From: Bacteroidota bacterium
GTDB lineage: Bacteria > Bacteroidota > Bacteroidia > NS11-12g > UBA955
DNA: 64,000 bases
Assembly (NCBI GenBank): GCA_027488835.1
Contig: JAIYAW010000003.1
Coordinates: 1-64,000 of the forward strand
Direction: 5' to 3'
The notes beneath the pieces are model-generated. The model was given only the letters and a program-made list of their open reading frames with translations. It searched no databases and had not been told where the DNA came from. How positions within the stretch are numbered: the stretch's first letter is position 1; every line of letters starts with the position of its first letter. A program made the translations under genes and the position numbers. Positions 26,701-35,950 of this stretch are shown here, piece after piece.

Positions 26701-29700
26701 TAATAATTGCTTGTTAAATCTGTTCCAAAACGAATGAATGCAGTTGCTTCTCCATCGTCAATGGTATTTGGTATTGATTCCTCAGCATGAATAAATAATT
26801 GCATTCGTTTATAATTGCGAATATCAAAATTTGCCGTTTTAAATGCGCCCCGACCATCGCCTGGCTTCAAGTCACAAACTTTCAATGACAGAGATTGTTC
26901 GTTTTCTAAAACGGTACCTAAGCTTGCCATATTTTGAACACGAACTACCCCAGGAGGAGTTACATAGGCAATAGGTGAGCGTTTTCCATTCTCTTCCAAG
27001 TTAACAGTGCTAACAATAAATTTAGTTCCGTCATTAGGATCAGTTGGTACAACAATACCAGGGTTTTTTAATGCATTGGTATAGCGTCTCCAATCTGCCC
27101 TAACCAAATTGATATATCCCATTCTCAATACTGCCGAATCATTAAATCCTGTCATTATCATTCTCATGAAACGGATACTTTTGAAATCTGAAATATTTCC
27201 TACCGCTTTTTCAAACTGACGAATAGGGATTTTAAACTGATACCAACGAATATTCTTGTCCTGGCCATTTCTCAATTTAACATTGTTATTTACAATATCA
27301 GCAACATAATTTTTACCTATTTGTAATTCAGTGGCACTAATTTTCATTTTGTATTGAAAATAGTCTTCACTTTGATTCATTGTGAAATCTCTATTTACAT
27401 CTTCAAAATCTGGTGTAGGCGATGAAGATTTTGGCATTCCAGAATACTGATTTGTGTATTTATCTGGATTTGAATTTCCCTCCATACCTTGAAATCTTGC
27501 ATATCGTTGAATGATATCAGCATCTGCTACGGTATATTTATCTTCTAAATAATGAACAAAATTGTCATTTGAAGGATCGTTCATTGCAGATAGATATAAT
27601 TTTGATGTAGGACCAAAATTGGATTTTAGTTTTTGCAAATATCCTGTATCATAAAATATTTGTTCATTGGCATCACTTAAACCATCAATACCAACGTCTT
27701 GAGTTTTTAAAGTGGCGTCATTGTTATCGAAAGCAAAATTGATTTGTGGGCTTGTAGGGATTATTCCAAACACTGATGTATCGGTTGTATTTATGTCGTT
27801 ACCGGAGGTAGGTAAGCCATTCTCAAAAGATTTTCTGCGATCGGGCAATATATCTTCACTCACATTTCCAAAATGAAGTAACAATTCACCACTCAAATTT
27901 GGATTGTTAATTAAAGGATCCATCATCCAAATCTCAACGTAGTCTATGTTTGCCGCTTCAAAATCATTTTGATCAACACGTCTCATGATTCCAGCCCAAC
28001 TATTTTTAGGATTTAACAAATTTCCATCTTGGTCAATTTGATTTGGATCGGTGTTAAAATTATATAATCCGCGAACATTTGGGTTGAACGCCAAATCTAA
28101 GGTAGGTAATATAGTTGGTGTTCCTTGAGGGAAATTCCTTTGAGGGAAGACTTCGCGTTGATCAATTTGTCGCATGTAAGGATTGCTCAAGATTTCATCT
28201 ACCCTGTTTTGAATGTTACTCGGCATATCTGCATCCCTGTAAAACAATTGATCAATTGTATAGAAACTTAATTTAGCATGATTGTTCAACCAATTGCGTT
28301 TTTCACCGAGTTGGGTTGTTGGAAAAAGGTCTGGTTGTTTTTGAGGGATACTTGCCACAACCCAATTGTTAACAACCTTAAAGTCGTTCGGTAGTTCTGC
28401 ATTCTCAAAGTCTTCTAAGTTTGAAACACCAGTTTGGTTACCTTGCGATTTAAATGCATGCGGAAAAACTTGTGCATATTCGGCATAGGCAGTGATATTT
28501 GAAATTTCCTTGGTTTCAATAAATGGCAATTTATCAACCAATTTTGTAATGAATCTTGATTTTGAACTGTATGCAAAATCAGCACCTATGATAGAATTAT
28601 AAAGGGGTTCTTCATTGAAGTTGGTTTTGGTTGTGAGCGGTCTTTCATACATATGTAAAATTGTACCACCCAACATCATGTTTTTAGAAAACTTATGTTC
28701 AATCCTTGCGCCAAGTAATGTTTTTTGTTGTATGTTGAAGAAACTCTGTCCATCGGCACTTGCTCTAATTTCTGCACCACCTTGCAATAAACCTTGATTT
28801 ATAATTCGAACCCTGCCCATTGCGTAATCTACTTCATAATCCATTCCCTCTTGAAGTGGACGACCGTTGGCTGTTACCCTCACTGATCCTCGTTGTAAAT
28901 TTGTTGTACCCAAGAACATCTCCGCACCATTTGAACTTTTGTAGCTACCCTGAATGAAGAATTTATTGTGTTTTACATCTTGAGCTGCCAAAAATTTCGT
29001 TGAATCGTAAATTGCATCATAACAATAAAAATCTGCCAGATCCGTTCTGTTTTCGAATTTTTCCCTTAAATAATCTCCGAATGGTTCTGTTTCTGGAAAA
29101 ATGATTCGTGCAAATTGTGATTGAACCGTAATTCCCTCAATGGCATCAAAAACACCATCTGGTTTGGCTTCTTGTTGACGGTTTAGTTTATCTAATCCCA
29201 GCACCCTAATTAAAGGAATGGCGTTCTTTAAAGCAGGTAAATTTGCAGTACCAACAGGTATGTATCCATAATCAGCGCCGCTGGTATCATCTGCATATAT
29301 TACATTTAGCTTAAAATCCTCTAAAGTTAACGTATATGTGTTTAGGCTATAAATATTCTTCATCATCAAACGCCAAATGGGCAAACGCGTTCTGATAGTA
29401 TTGCCTTTTAGCATTTTTAAGTAGAGTAATTTTTGATCGCCAGGAGGAACGTCTCTTGAAAATTCACCAACTTGATAAGTTTTTCCGTTTAAAGTATATT
29501 CAAAAGCAACTGCTAAAATTTCATCGTTATTCAAAGGTTGGTTTAAAGAAATAAAACCAAGTTGCGTATTCACAGTGAATTCATTGGTTTGAAGTTGACG
29601 TGCATAGTTTAGTAAATCAAAATCAACAGTTTGTTCAAAGTAAGGAAAGGTTTTATAAACTTTGTCTATTGCTGAACCGAGCTTTCTGGTGTCAACATCA

Positions 29701-30893
29701 TTTTCGATAGAACTATAAATTGTATTTGCATCATTGCTAGCCGCAGGATCAAGTACCCCATTCAATTGTTTTCTATACGGATTAGATTCACCTAAATCTT
29801 GAAAAGCCAATATATCACGGGGTGTTTCAACATTTGCATTTTTGTTGGTAACCCATGCTTCAACCCTGTTAATTACAACGCCACTTGCAACAATTGGTAG
29901 GTTTTCTAATGACTTATTGTAATTATCCTTAAAAAATTGTGCTAAGAAATAGTGTTTGTTTTGGTCGTAATTGTCGGCGGTTATTTTAAACTCGTTCATT
30001 TGAGCACCCCCTTTTAAGACAGTTTCAGTGCTTTGTCCCTTATTTTGAGAAAAAACAGTTTTAACTGTTGTTTTGCCAAATTGCATGCTATTGGCAAAAC
30101 CAAACAACGTAGGTACAGGTTTTATTAATTGCGTAGGTAAATTCAAACTCACATTACCTACTTGAACATCTTTTAATATGCCATCCGGCTTTCCTTTCCA
30201 ACCTAAATTTGTTTGATTGTCAAAATCAAATTGAGCCTCAGTATCATAATTGATTCCAAGCTTTACGAATTCTCCAATACTTCCTCTTGCTGAAATTTGC
30301 AGTTGTTGGTCAAACACCGGAACAAAATACAATTGTTGGCGTTTGCTAAAGTTAGGATTTCTAATTTCATTGATGGTTCCACCAAGTTTGACCATTGCAG
30401 ATCCACTCAATTGGAAATCTACACCCCCGGCACCAAATATTTTGGAAATTGCGGGGTTGCTTAATTCTGCGTTGATGTAATTTGATAATCCACCTTTTGT
30501 TGCTGCTTGAGAATAATCAGTATTCTGAGTTTTCTTGCGGTAATACTCGCTGTTTTTCTCTTTGGAAAAAACTTGGAAATACTCAGTAACACTTAATGAT
30601 TCACCTGTGGGATAGGTGAGCGAACCCAATTGTTTGAAAGATTCGTATCTATTGGTTTTTGAATTGTATTTCCATTCAACTTTTAATGGATCATCCAAAT
30701 CAACATTAGATGTATTTTGTTTGTTCTTGTCTGGATTGCTCGGTTTTGAAATTTTATATTTTACACCGGTAGAATCATTTTGTCCAAACAAAGAACCTGT
30801 TGCAAAAAATGCAACAAATACTATCGCGATTTTTTGCAAAATTCGCAACAACCCAAAATTAAAAAATACTTTAAATCGAAACTGATCGGTCAT
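23751..30893 (-). CDS. sprA: T9SS outer-membrane translocon SprA (Sov)
   Basis: A 2380-residue protein, the size of SprA/Sov, which forms the 36-strand outer-membrane channel for T9SS cargo. An N-terminal export signal (about 18-38, ending SLFGQ) is followed by the SprA N-terminal region, long repetitive beta-strand segments with alternating aromatic and polar residues, and a C-terminal strand ending LTDFGLEFRYTFN. A Lys/Asp-rich charged loop occurs at about 1880-1920 (PKAKSKGKKTDKPK). No frame break is seen. It lies 65 bases after ruvA and 6 before porZ. Confidence 0.97.
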   Translation of the reverse strand: MTDQFRFKVFFNFGLLRILQKIAIVFVAFFATGSLFGQNDSTGVKYKISKPSNPDKNKQNTSNVDLDDPLKVEWKYNSKTNRYESFKQLGSLTYPTGESLSVTEYFQVFSKEKNSEYYRKKTQNTDYSQAATKGGLSNYINAELSNPAISKIFGAGGVDFQLSGSAMVKLGGTINEIRNPNFSKRQQLYFVPVFDQQLQISARGSIGEFVKLGINYDTEAQFDFDNQTNLGWKGKPDGILKDVQVGNVSLNLPTQLIKPVPTLFGFANSMQFGKTTVKTVFSQNKGQSTETVLKGGAQMNEFKITADNYDQNKHYFLAQFFKDNYNKSLENLPIVASGVVINRVEAWVTNKNANVETPRDILAFQDLGESNPYRKQLNGVLDPAASNDANTIYSSIENDVDTRKLGSAIDKVYKTFPYFEQTVDFDLLNYARQLQTNEFTVNTQLGFISLNQPLNNDEILAVAFEYTLNGKTYQVGEFSRDVPPGDQKLLYLKMLKGNTIRTRLPIWRLMMKNIYSLNTYTLTLEDFKLNVIYADDTSGADYGYIPVGTANLPALKNAIPLIRVLGLDKLNRQQEAKPDGVFDAIEGITVQSQFARIIFPETEPFGDYLREKFENRTDLADFYCYDAIYDSTKFLAAQDVKHNKFFIQGSYKSSNGAEMFLGTTNLQRGSVRVTANGRPLQEGMDYEVDYAMGRVRIINQGLLQGGAEIRASADGQSFFNIQQKTLLGARIEHKFSKNMMLGGTILHMYERPLTTKTNFNEEPLYNSIIGADFAYSSKSRFITKLVDKLPFIETKEISNITAYAEYAQVFPHAFKSQGNQTGVSNLEDFENAELPNDFKVVNNWVVASIPQKQPDLFPTTQLGEKRNWLNNHAKLSFYTIDQLFYRDADMPSNIQNRVDEILSNPYMRQIDQREVFPQRNFPQGTPTILPTLDLAFNPNVRGLYNFNTDPNQIDQDGNLLNPKNSWAGIMRRVDQNDFEAANIDYVEIWMMDPLINNPNLSGELLLHFGNVSEDILPDRRKSFENGLPTSGNDINTTDTSVFGIIPTSPQINFAFDNNDATLKTQDVGIDGLSDANEQIFYDTGYLQKLKSNFGPTSKLYLSAMNDPSNDNFVHYLEDKYTVADADIIQRYARFQGMEGNSNPDKYTNQYSGMPKSSSPTPDFEDVNRDFTMNQSEDYFQYKMKISATELQIGKNYVADIVNNNVKLRNGQDKNIRWYQFKIPIRQFEKAVGNISDFKSIRFMRMIMTGFNDSAVLRMGYINLVRADWRRYTNALKNPGIVVPTDPNDGTKFIVSTVNLEENGKRSPIAYVTPPGVVRVQNMASLGTVLENEQSLSLKVCDLKPGDGRGAFKTANFDIRNYKRMQLFIHAEESIPNTIDDGEATAFIRFGTDLTSNYYEYEIPLKMTRGYVNSNSPNSDKLVWPDENFIDLEFQKLFDLKIQRQNANWPMTAPYISATDKGKISVMGLPDLSNLKAMMIGVKNKGNAPQCFEIWANELRVKDISNGGGWAALANIQTQLADFGTLNMAGSIRTIGFGDVDKKLNDRSLTNNYNYDIASNLELGKFFPAKAGVSIPMYIGWSESFVRPKFNPLNPDIELETMLTQIANATVRDQVRKAAEEYNSLYSFNISNFKVASNQSKKAMPWGISNFNASYSYTNTYRRNQQIEEQFYKTTQISLGYNYNLTAKFIRPFAKIFRSNTLALIRDFNFNFIPSTFNAQLQLNRLYSESQSRNNNNFIQVNPRLFDKNFTLTRNYNASLPLTNSITISYMANVQARIQEPFGAINTKEKQDSIFNEFKGFGRISRFTQTMNATYTLPFSKLGFLKWISSSASYIGSYEWNQAPPAFTTLGNRIQNSQDINITSQFNFTQFYSMIPWLKDYNKPKAKSKGKKTDKPKVSTDDEDGPKFESAIEKGKDDKPKVNPVIMAVGNFITMFKNANLNIQRKQATELPGFAFRPDYFGHNFTHLQPGLGFVLGMQDESIRYKLANNGGLMKDTRQANFYRQNFTQSISGSVTVEPIKDFRIRLDFIRNETKGTQSVFKYDGINWMDQGLTQNGTYNISGWFFNTHFVDDINQNENHPNPIFDEFLSNRYTVANRLQINDIRIGTTQIDPQTGFPIGYSKNSQEVLIGSFYATYSKLDVGTTSLSNLSAFPSIPMPNWNITYNGLTKIKALSKIFTNINFKHAYNGKYSVGDFTQNLRFDRLEVPTIGKDLTPQFQIANVTISEGFMPLIGVNITTKNNWTIGFDYKRSRILKLFAASFNLTEMRQNEFQMTAGYRVTGLTLPFKRRGRKIFLPNDFRFDLAVSISDNVTIIRKIDVNVNRYTAGMTNIRITPSITYQVNQKVNFALRYNRVIMDPKIATQFYTSLTDFGLEFRYTFN

Positions 30894-30958
30894 TATTAAT
30901 TTTTTTTCTTGAGTAGTCTTTGTTTAATAGGCAGCTTGATTAAATTTAATTTTGCAAT

Positions 30959-31564
30959 TTACAATATTTTGAGTGAATTTTTTATTAATTCTTCAACTGT
31001 GGCCATCCCTCCCAAATCTTTACTCACCTTGATCAGCGCTTTTTCTGCACTGGCTTTTTGATAACCTAAAATGGTTAAAGCAGTTAATGCTTCTGAAATT
31101 GCATCTAACTTACTCGGATCCAATAATGTACCCAAGCCTGTTTTCTTTCCACCTGTTAATTTATCACGCAATTCTAAAACAATTCTTTGTGCAGTTTTTT
31201 CTCCAATTCCTTTGATACTTTTTAACAAGCCGACGTTGCCATTTAATATGGTTGATGTGATTGTCTCTGAATCTAAACTAGAAAGCATAATTAAAGCCGT
31301 ATTGTTACCAACGCCGCTGACAGAAGTTAACAATCGAAACATTTGACGTTCATCAGGATGTGCAAATCCATACAAGATTATGCCCGTAGGATTTTGATTT
31401 TCAACCCTGAAAGTTTGTTCCATAAAAAGACGCACTTGTTTGCCACCTTTTATGGTTTCAAATGTGTGTAAACTTATGCTAGCAAGGTATCCAATTCCTT
31501 GATTATTAATAACTACATGGGTTGGTGAAATCTGTTCAACTGTCCCTTCAATAAATTCATACAT
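30959..31564 (-). CDS. ruvA: Holliday junction branch migration protein RuvA
   Basis: A 201-residue protein with the N-terminal OB fold (MYEFIEGTVEQISPTHVVI), the helix-hairpin-helix pair (VSGVGNNTALIML and IKGIGEKTAQRIVLEL) and the C-terminal UBA-like domain III (about 150-200) that contacts RuvB. It binds Holliday junctions in recombinational repair. Its location between gldG and sprA is functionally unrelated but the ruvA-sprA neighbourhood recurs in Bacteroidota. Gaps are 9 bases to gldG and 65 to sprA. Confidence 0.97.
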   Translation of the reverse strand: MYEFIEGTVEQISPTHVVINNQGIGYLASISLHTFETIKGGKQVRLFMEQTFRVENQNPTGIILYGFAHPDERQMFRLLTSVSGVGNNTALIMLSSLDSETITSTILNGNVGLLKSIKGIGEKTAQRIVLELRDKLTGGKKTGLGTLLDPSKLDAISEALTALTILGYQKASAEKALIKVSKDLGGMATVEELIKNSLKIL

Positions 31565-31573
31565 AAAAACGGC

Positions 31574-33334
31574 TTAAGTATAACGTTTGCGACGTATCAA
31601 ATAGTTTGCAATACCCAAAATAAATATACTTAAAATTGGCAAAATCATCGAAAACCATTGCCAGTAAACTTTTTCTGACTTTGATTTTTCAGGATCTAAC
31701 AATCTTAACGTTCTTTCTTTTGCTCGAATTTCAATTAAACCGTTGTTATCTATCAAATAATCAATACAGTTTAAAAGGAACTTTTTATTGGCAAAAGTGA
31801 ACTGTGATATTTTATCGTAACCCGTTGGGAAAAATTTCCCACTGCTACTTACAGGATTGCGCGCTATGTCACCATCAGCAATAACAATCATTTTGCTTTT
31901 CCCCTCCGCTACAAAAGGTATTTCTGTATATTTCTTTTGGTAGACGAATGGCGACTTAAACTGTCCCTCCAAAAGCAAACCCGAAGTTTTAACTCCCTGG
32001 TTCAAAGTTGATCTATATTGCACATCCCTTGACTGCATATACACATTTTCCAAATTAATAGAAGCGGGAGTATTAATTACCTTTGAATATTGTGTACTGC
32101 TCAACAATGGTATGGCCGTTACGTCGGTTCTGATTTTAGGTTGTAATGTTCCAGGAAATTGACACCAAACTGTACCCATGTTTTTGCAAATAATGTGAGG
32201 CATGTCGGTTGATCCAAACAAAGGGAAATAAGGAAAATCAACCAACTCCATTCTCTTTCCTGCGGGGATAGGTATTTGATTGCATTTTAAATCTTCCAAT
32301 AGCGTGTTTTCAAGTCCCACACCGTAAGTAAAGAGTGAAGCAGTAATATTTTCTAGCCCATAATCATATGCCAATACTTCTTTGTCGTTTCTAAAACTGT
32401 CTATTTCAATATTTACAGGATCTACAAGCCAAAGGGCTTTTCCGCCTTTCATGATAAATTGATCAATCAAATACAACTCAGTAGGAGAGTAATCTTTAAT
32501 TGGTTTGATAATCATGATCATGTCGTTTAGGTTTAGTCTACGTTGTAGGCTATTTACTAAAATAGTACCCGCATTTTTAGGATCTTTTTCAAGACTTTTG
32601 ATAAAAGGGCGGGCAGATTCTGGATCATTTGTATTTAAATTGATGGCCGAAACTTGGTAGTATTTGCTTAATTCTGCAGCAAAGCTCTCAACCCTTCCAT
32701 CAAGCATTTCTCCACTACCGTCAATAACGGCGATGTTCTTCATTTTTTCAGTCACAACCTGGCGCAAGCCATTTGCAATTTCATATTCAATATTGTCAAT
32801 GGCACGCTGAATGTTTTCCTCAGGCGATTTTGCTACATCGTAATCGAAGAAATTAATGGCAACGGTTTTTTTATCACTCATTAATTCAGCTCCTGGTAGC
32901 AAGTATTTCATTTTTGTTTCATCAGGGTTTTCATTGTCCATGTCACGAACAGGTTCAATTCCTTTTTGAACAAAATCGTCTAATAACGCATCAAGGTCTT
33001 CTTTTTTTACTCCTTTAAAGGGATCAACAATTTCGATTTCTATTTTTTTACCACTGATTTCTCTGAATTCATAAGCAATATCGCGAATTTCAAGTTTTAA
33101 TTGTTTGAATTTTGCCGACATAGCACCATCTAGGTATAACTTGAAATAAACTTTGTCTTTAACATTTTTAGCAAGAGTTTTACTTGTTTCGCTGAGGGTA
33201 TATCGCTTTTCTAAAGTTAAATCAATGCGTTTGTAGTAAAGCGAACTTAATATATTGCCCAAAACAATAAGTAAGAACAATACAGAAAAGTTGATATACG
33301 ATTGTATTTTTTTATTTGTTCTGTTCATCACCAT
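31574..33334 (-). CDS. gldG: Gliding motility ABC transporter auxiliary protein GldG
   Basis: A 586-residue membrane protein. One N-terminal helix (about 13-31) is followed by a large periplasmic ABC_transp_aux domain with IEIVDPFKGVKKED, IAVIDGSGEM and LWLVDPVNIEID segments. A C-terminal helix (about 562-580) ends in RRKRYT. With GldA and GldF it forms an ABC transporter needed for gliding in Flavobacterium; the substrate is unknown. It overlaps gldF by 7 bases. Confidence 0.93.
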   Translation of the reverse strand: MVMNRTNKKIQSYINFSVLFLLIVLGNILSSLYYKRIDLTLEKRYTLSETSKTLAKNVKDKVYFKLYLDGAMSAKFKQLKLEIRDIAYEFREISGKKIEIEIVDPFKGVKKEDLDALLDDFVQKGIEPVRDMDNENPDETKMKYLLPGAELMSDKKTVAINFFDYDVAKSPEENIQRAIDNIEYEIANGLRQVVTEKMKNIAVIDGSGEMLDGRVESFAAELSKYYQVSAINLNTNDPESARPFIKSLEKDPKNAGTILVNSLQRRLNLNDMIMIIKPIKDYSPTELYLIDQFIMKGGKALWLVDPVNIEIDSFRNDKEVLAYDYGLENITASLFTYGVGLENTLLEDLKCNQIPIPAGKRMELVDFPYFPLFGSTDMPHIICKNMGTVWCQFPGTLQPKIRTDVTAIPLLSSTQYSKVINTPASINLENVYMQSRDVQYRSTLNQGVKTSGLLLEGQFKSPFVYQKKYTEIPFVAEGKSKMIVIADGDIARNPVSSSGKFFPTGYDKISQFTFANKKFLLNCIDYLIDNNGLIEIRAKERTLRLLDPEKSKSEKVYWQWFSMILPILSIFILGIANYLIRRKRYT

Positions 33335-34056
33335 TTTCTGCTTTCAAATACAATTTTTGTCAAACCAAGAAATACCAAGATAAATCCCACAAAATAGATA
33401 ACGTCTCTGGTATCTACCAAACCTCTACTTATTGAATCGTAGTGGAATTCTAAACCAAACCATTCCAAACTCTTTCCGATGAAATTAAGCCAAGAAGCTT
33501 CGCCGAGCATACTCAACACTCCAAAAAAGAAAAAATTCAAGAGCATCGAAGTAATCAATGCCACAATTTGATTGTCGGTTAGTGAGCTGCTAAACATTCC
33601 AATACTTGCATAGCAAGCGGCAAGTAAAATGAGTCCAAAATAGCTGCCTAAAGTTGCTCCAATATCTACATTTCCAATAGGCGTTGCCAATTGATACACC
33701 GCATAGAAGAAAAATAAAGTTGGCAATATTGCAATTGCGATTAAGGTAACCGAAGCAAAAAACTTGCCTGCTATGATGGCGGTGTCTGTAATTGGCTTGG
33801 TGGTTAAAATCTCTAAAGTACCTAATCGTTGTTCATCACTTATGCTTTTCATTGTGATGGCAGAAACCAAGAAAATAAGTATATAAGGAGCAATTTCAAA
33901 CATCACTTGTAAACTTGCAATTCCTAAGTCAAATACATTGTTCCCTTTTATTATCCAAAGGAACAATCCTGTTAAAATTAAGAAAACCCCGATAACTATA
34001 TAAGCAATGAAGGAACCAAGGAAACTTCGAATTTCTTTTTTAAATATGACCCACAT
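33328..34056 (-). CDS. gldF: Gliding motility ABC transporter permease GldF
   Basis: A 242-residue permease with about six transmembrane helices and the ABC-2 type pattern. The conserved EQRLGTLEILTTKPITD segment (about 75-91) between the second and third helices couples to the ATPase. It overlaps gldA by 17 bases and gldG by 7, so translation of the three is coupled. Confidence 0.93.
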   Translation of the reverse strand: MWVIFKKEIRSFLGSFIAYIVIGVFLILTGLFLWIIKGNNVFDLGIASLQVMFEIAPYILIFLVSAITMKSISDEQRLGTLEILTTKPITDTAIIAGKFFASVTLIAIAILPTLFFFYAVYQLATPIGNVDIGATLGSYFGLILLAACYASIGMFSSSLTDNQIVALITSMLLNFFFFGVLSMLGEASWLNFIGKSLEWFGLEFHYDSISRGLVDTRDVIYFVGFILVFLGLTKIVFESRKW

Positions 34057-34957
34057 TTGTTGTTAAATTTCTGAAGATATCTTCAAGTGAATTTTTATCT
34101 GTACTTAACTCTAAAATTTCTACATTGTTTGATAATGCAAATTGTGAAATTTGTTGACGCAATTGTGCATTATTCGATTGGATTTTCCAAGAATTTCCAC
34201 CCTTGTTTTCGGCAGATGTTACGCCATCAATTTGAAGGATTTTAGATTTATCTATTGCCGAACTAAACTCAACCAATATTGAAATAAACGAACTGAAATT
34301 GGTTTTTAATAATCCAATATCATCGTTGGCAATAATTTGACCACCATTGATAATAATGACCTTGCTACACATTGCCTCAACTTCCTGCATTACGTGCGTA
34401 CTTAACATTACAGTTTTTTCTTTTCCAAGTTGGGTAATTACATTCCTCATGTCGATTACTTGGTTAGGATCTAATCCACTGGTAGGTTCATCTAGAATGA
34501 GCACCTTTGGATTATGAATAAGTGCTTGTGCAAGCCCCACTCTTTGCCTGTAACCTTTGGAAAGCATACCAATTTTCTTGTGTCTTTCCGGACCCAGATT
34601 GGTAATGTCAATGGCCATTTCAACGCTTTTTTTAGCTGATTTAATATTTGAAATTTCAGCCATAAAGGTTAAGTATTCAGTCACATACATATCTAAGTAT
34701 AATGGATTGTGTTCAGGTAAATAACCTACAATTTTTCGAACTTCGATACTGTCTTCAACGAAGTCAATTCCACAAACAGAACCTCCTCCTTCAGAAGGTG
34801 GAATAAATCCTGTTATCATTTTCATGGTGGTTGATTTTCCGGCTCCATTTGGACCTAAAAAACCTACTACTTCACCAGTGCCAATTTCAAAAGAAATGTT
34901 ATTGACAGCAAGTTGTTTACCATAAATTTTGGTTAAATTATTTACAACAATACTCAC
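34040..34957 (-). CDS. gldA: Gliding motility ABC transporter ATPase GldA
   Basis: A 305-residue ABC ATPase: Walker A GPNGAGKST (35-43), signature LSKGYRQR, Walker B VLILDEPTSGLDP, and a switch His in LSTHVMQEVE, followed by a C-terminal extension of about 80 residues. It energises the GldFG membrane complex. The start is GTG at 34957, chosen because the family begins MSIVVxNLTK here and there is no nearby ATG. A perfect -7 element lies 12 bases upstream. First gene of the gldA-gldF-gldG-ruvA-sprA-porZ run. Confidence 0.93.
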   Translation of the reverse strand: MSIVVNNLTKIYGKQLAVNNISFEIGTGEVVGFLGPNGAGKSTTMKMITGFIPPSEGGGSVCGIDFVEDSIEVRKIVGYLPEHNPLYLDMYVTEYLTFMAEISNIKSAKKSVEMAIDITNLGPERHKKIGMLSKGYRQRVGLAQALIHNPKVLILDEPTSGLDPNQVIDMRNVITQLGKEKTVMLSTHVMQEVEAMCSKVIIINGGQIIANDDIGLLKTNFSSFISILVEFSSAIDKSKILQIDGVTSAENKGGNSWKIQSNNAQLRQQISQFALSNNVEILELSTDKNSLEDIFRNLTTNVGHI

Positions 34958-34969
34958 GGTTATATTTTA

Positions 34970-34977
34970 CAAAAATA
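34970..34977 (-). promoter_or_regulatory. -7 element TATTTTTG upstream of gldA
   Basis: Perfect TAnnTTTG on the minus strand, 12 bases before the GTG. It marks a promoter for the gld/T9SS unit that is independent of ribF and the M23 gene. Confidence 0.6.
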
Positions 34978-35029
34978 CCGACTACAAATGAAATTCAACC
35001 AATATCTGTTGAATAAAATTAACTATGCA

Positions 35030-35950
35030 TTAAACTGTAAAATCTACAGTACACCTTCTGATCAAAGGGTAAGCAAATGCATGCCGTCTTTTGGGCTTCC
35101 TTAATTTTGATTTGCCATGTTTGATTCGCGAATGTGGTTTGTGTGGTCCATGGCTGCGTTTTTTCAAAATACGACGCTTTCTATTTTTGTATTTCAATTT
35201 AAACCCGCGGTGTCTTTTACCTTTTTTGAATTTAAAACGGCTATGTGAATTTGGCAAATGAAAAGATTCTTGCGAAATAAGCAGGGTTTCATAGATTAGG
35301 CTATCTCCTTTGAAATCAATAATTGATGCAGGATTAATGGGTCTGCCCAAGAATCGTGTTTCAAAATGTAAGTGTGGACCTGTACTTCTTCCCGTGCTTC
35401 CACCCAAACCGATAAGTTGACCGGCATTTACCAAATCGCCAGGTTTTGCTATTCTATAGGAAAGATGTCCATATAGCGTTTCAAATCCATTATAATGTCT
35501 TACAATGATACAATTGCCGTAGCCTGAATACCAACGACTCATTCTCACAACACCATCAAAGGCTACCCTAACAGAATCTCCGGTTCTTAGTTGTAAATCT
35601 ATGCCTTGGTGAGGAACACCACCTCTCCATCCAAAGCCAGAATTTACCTTCCCTGAAATGGGTAGCGTGTAACCACAATCTGCATGAAGTAAGGTAACTG
35701 GTATTTCTCTGTTTAATGTTTTAACATTGAATCTGTATGGATCGAGCGCGAGCGTATCCCATTGATAATAAAAATCAAATTCAGGATAAAAGCCTGGAAG
35801 GATGAGTGCATTTAATTCTAAAACATCTTCGGGAACATCGCGATAAGTAGAATCACCCAAAATATTTAGTCCATAGGAATTAATGGCAAAAAAGGCCAAT
35901 ACAAAAACAATAAGTTTATAATAACTGCGCGGCTCTTGTTTTAGCTTCAT
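35030..35950 (-). CDS. M23 family metallopeptidase with a highly basic C-terminal tail
   Basis: A 306-residue protein. A membrane or signal segment at 11-27 is followed by a LytM domain (about 95-212) with all zinc/active-site residues: HQGID (H114, D118), YGHLS (H162) and HLHFE (H193, H195). This predicts an active peptidoglycan endopeptidase in the periplasm. Residues 239-290 are extraordinary: about 32 of 52 are Lys, Arg or His. I chose the ATG at 35950, giving a proper export signal; the frame is open further upstream but that part lies inside ribF and has no signal. The first 35 bases overlap the ribF end. Confidence 0.88.
   Translation of the reverse strand: MKLKQEPRSYYKLIVFVLAFFAINSYGLNILGDSTYRDVPEDVLELNALILPGFYPEFDFYYQWDTLALDPYRFNVKTLNREIPVTLLHADCGYTLPISGKVNSGFGWRGGVPHQGIDLQLRTGDSVRVAFDGVVRMSRWYSGYGNCIIVRHYNGFETLYGHLSYRIAKPGDLVNAGQLIGLGGSTGRSTGPHLHFETRFLGRPINPASIIDFKGDSLIYETLLISQESFHLPNSHSRFKFKKGKRHRGFKLKYKNRKRRILKKRSHGPHKPHSRIKHGKSKLRKPKRRHAFAYPLIRRCTVDFTV

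Noticed and set aside
23751-30893. Possible frameshift or tandem duplication inside sprA
   Set aside because: The frame is continuous over 2380 residues and the repetitive feel comes from beta-strand periodicity; no long internal direct repeat was seen.
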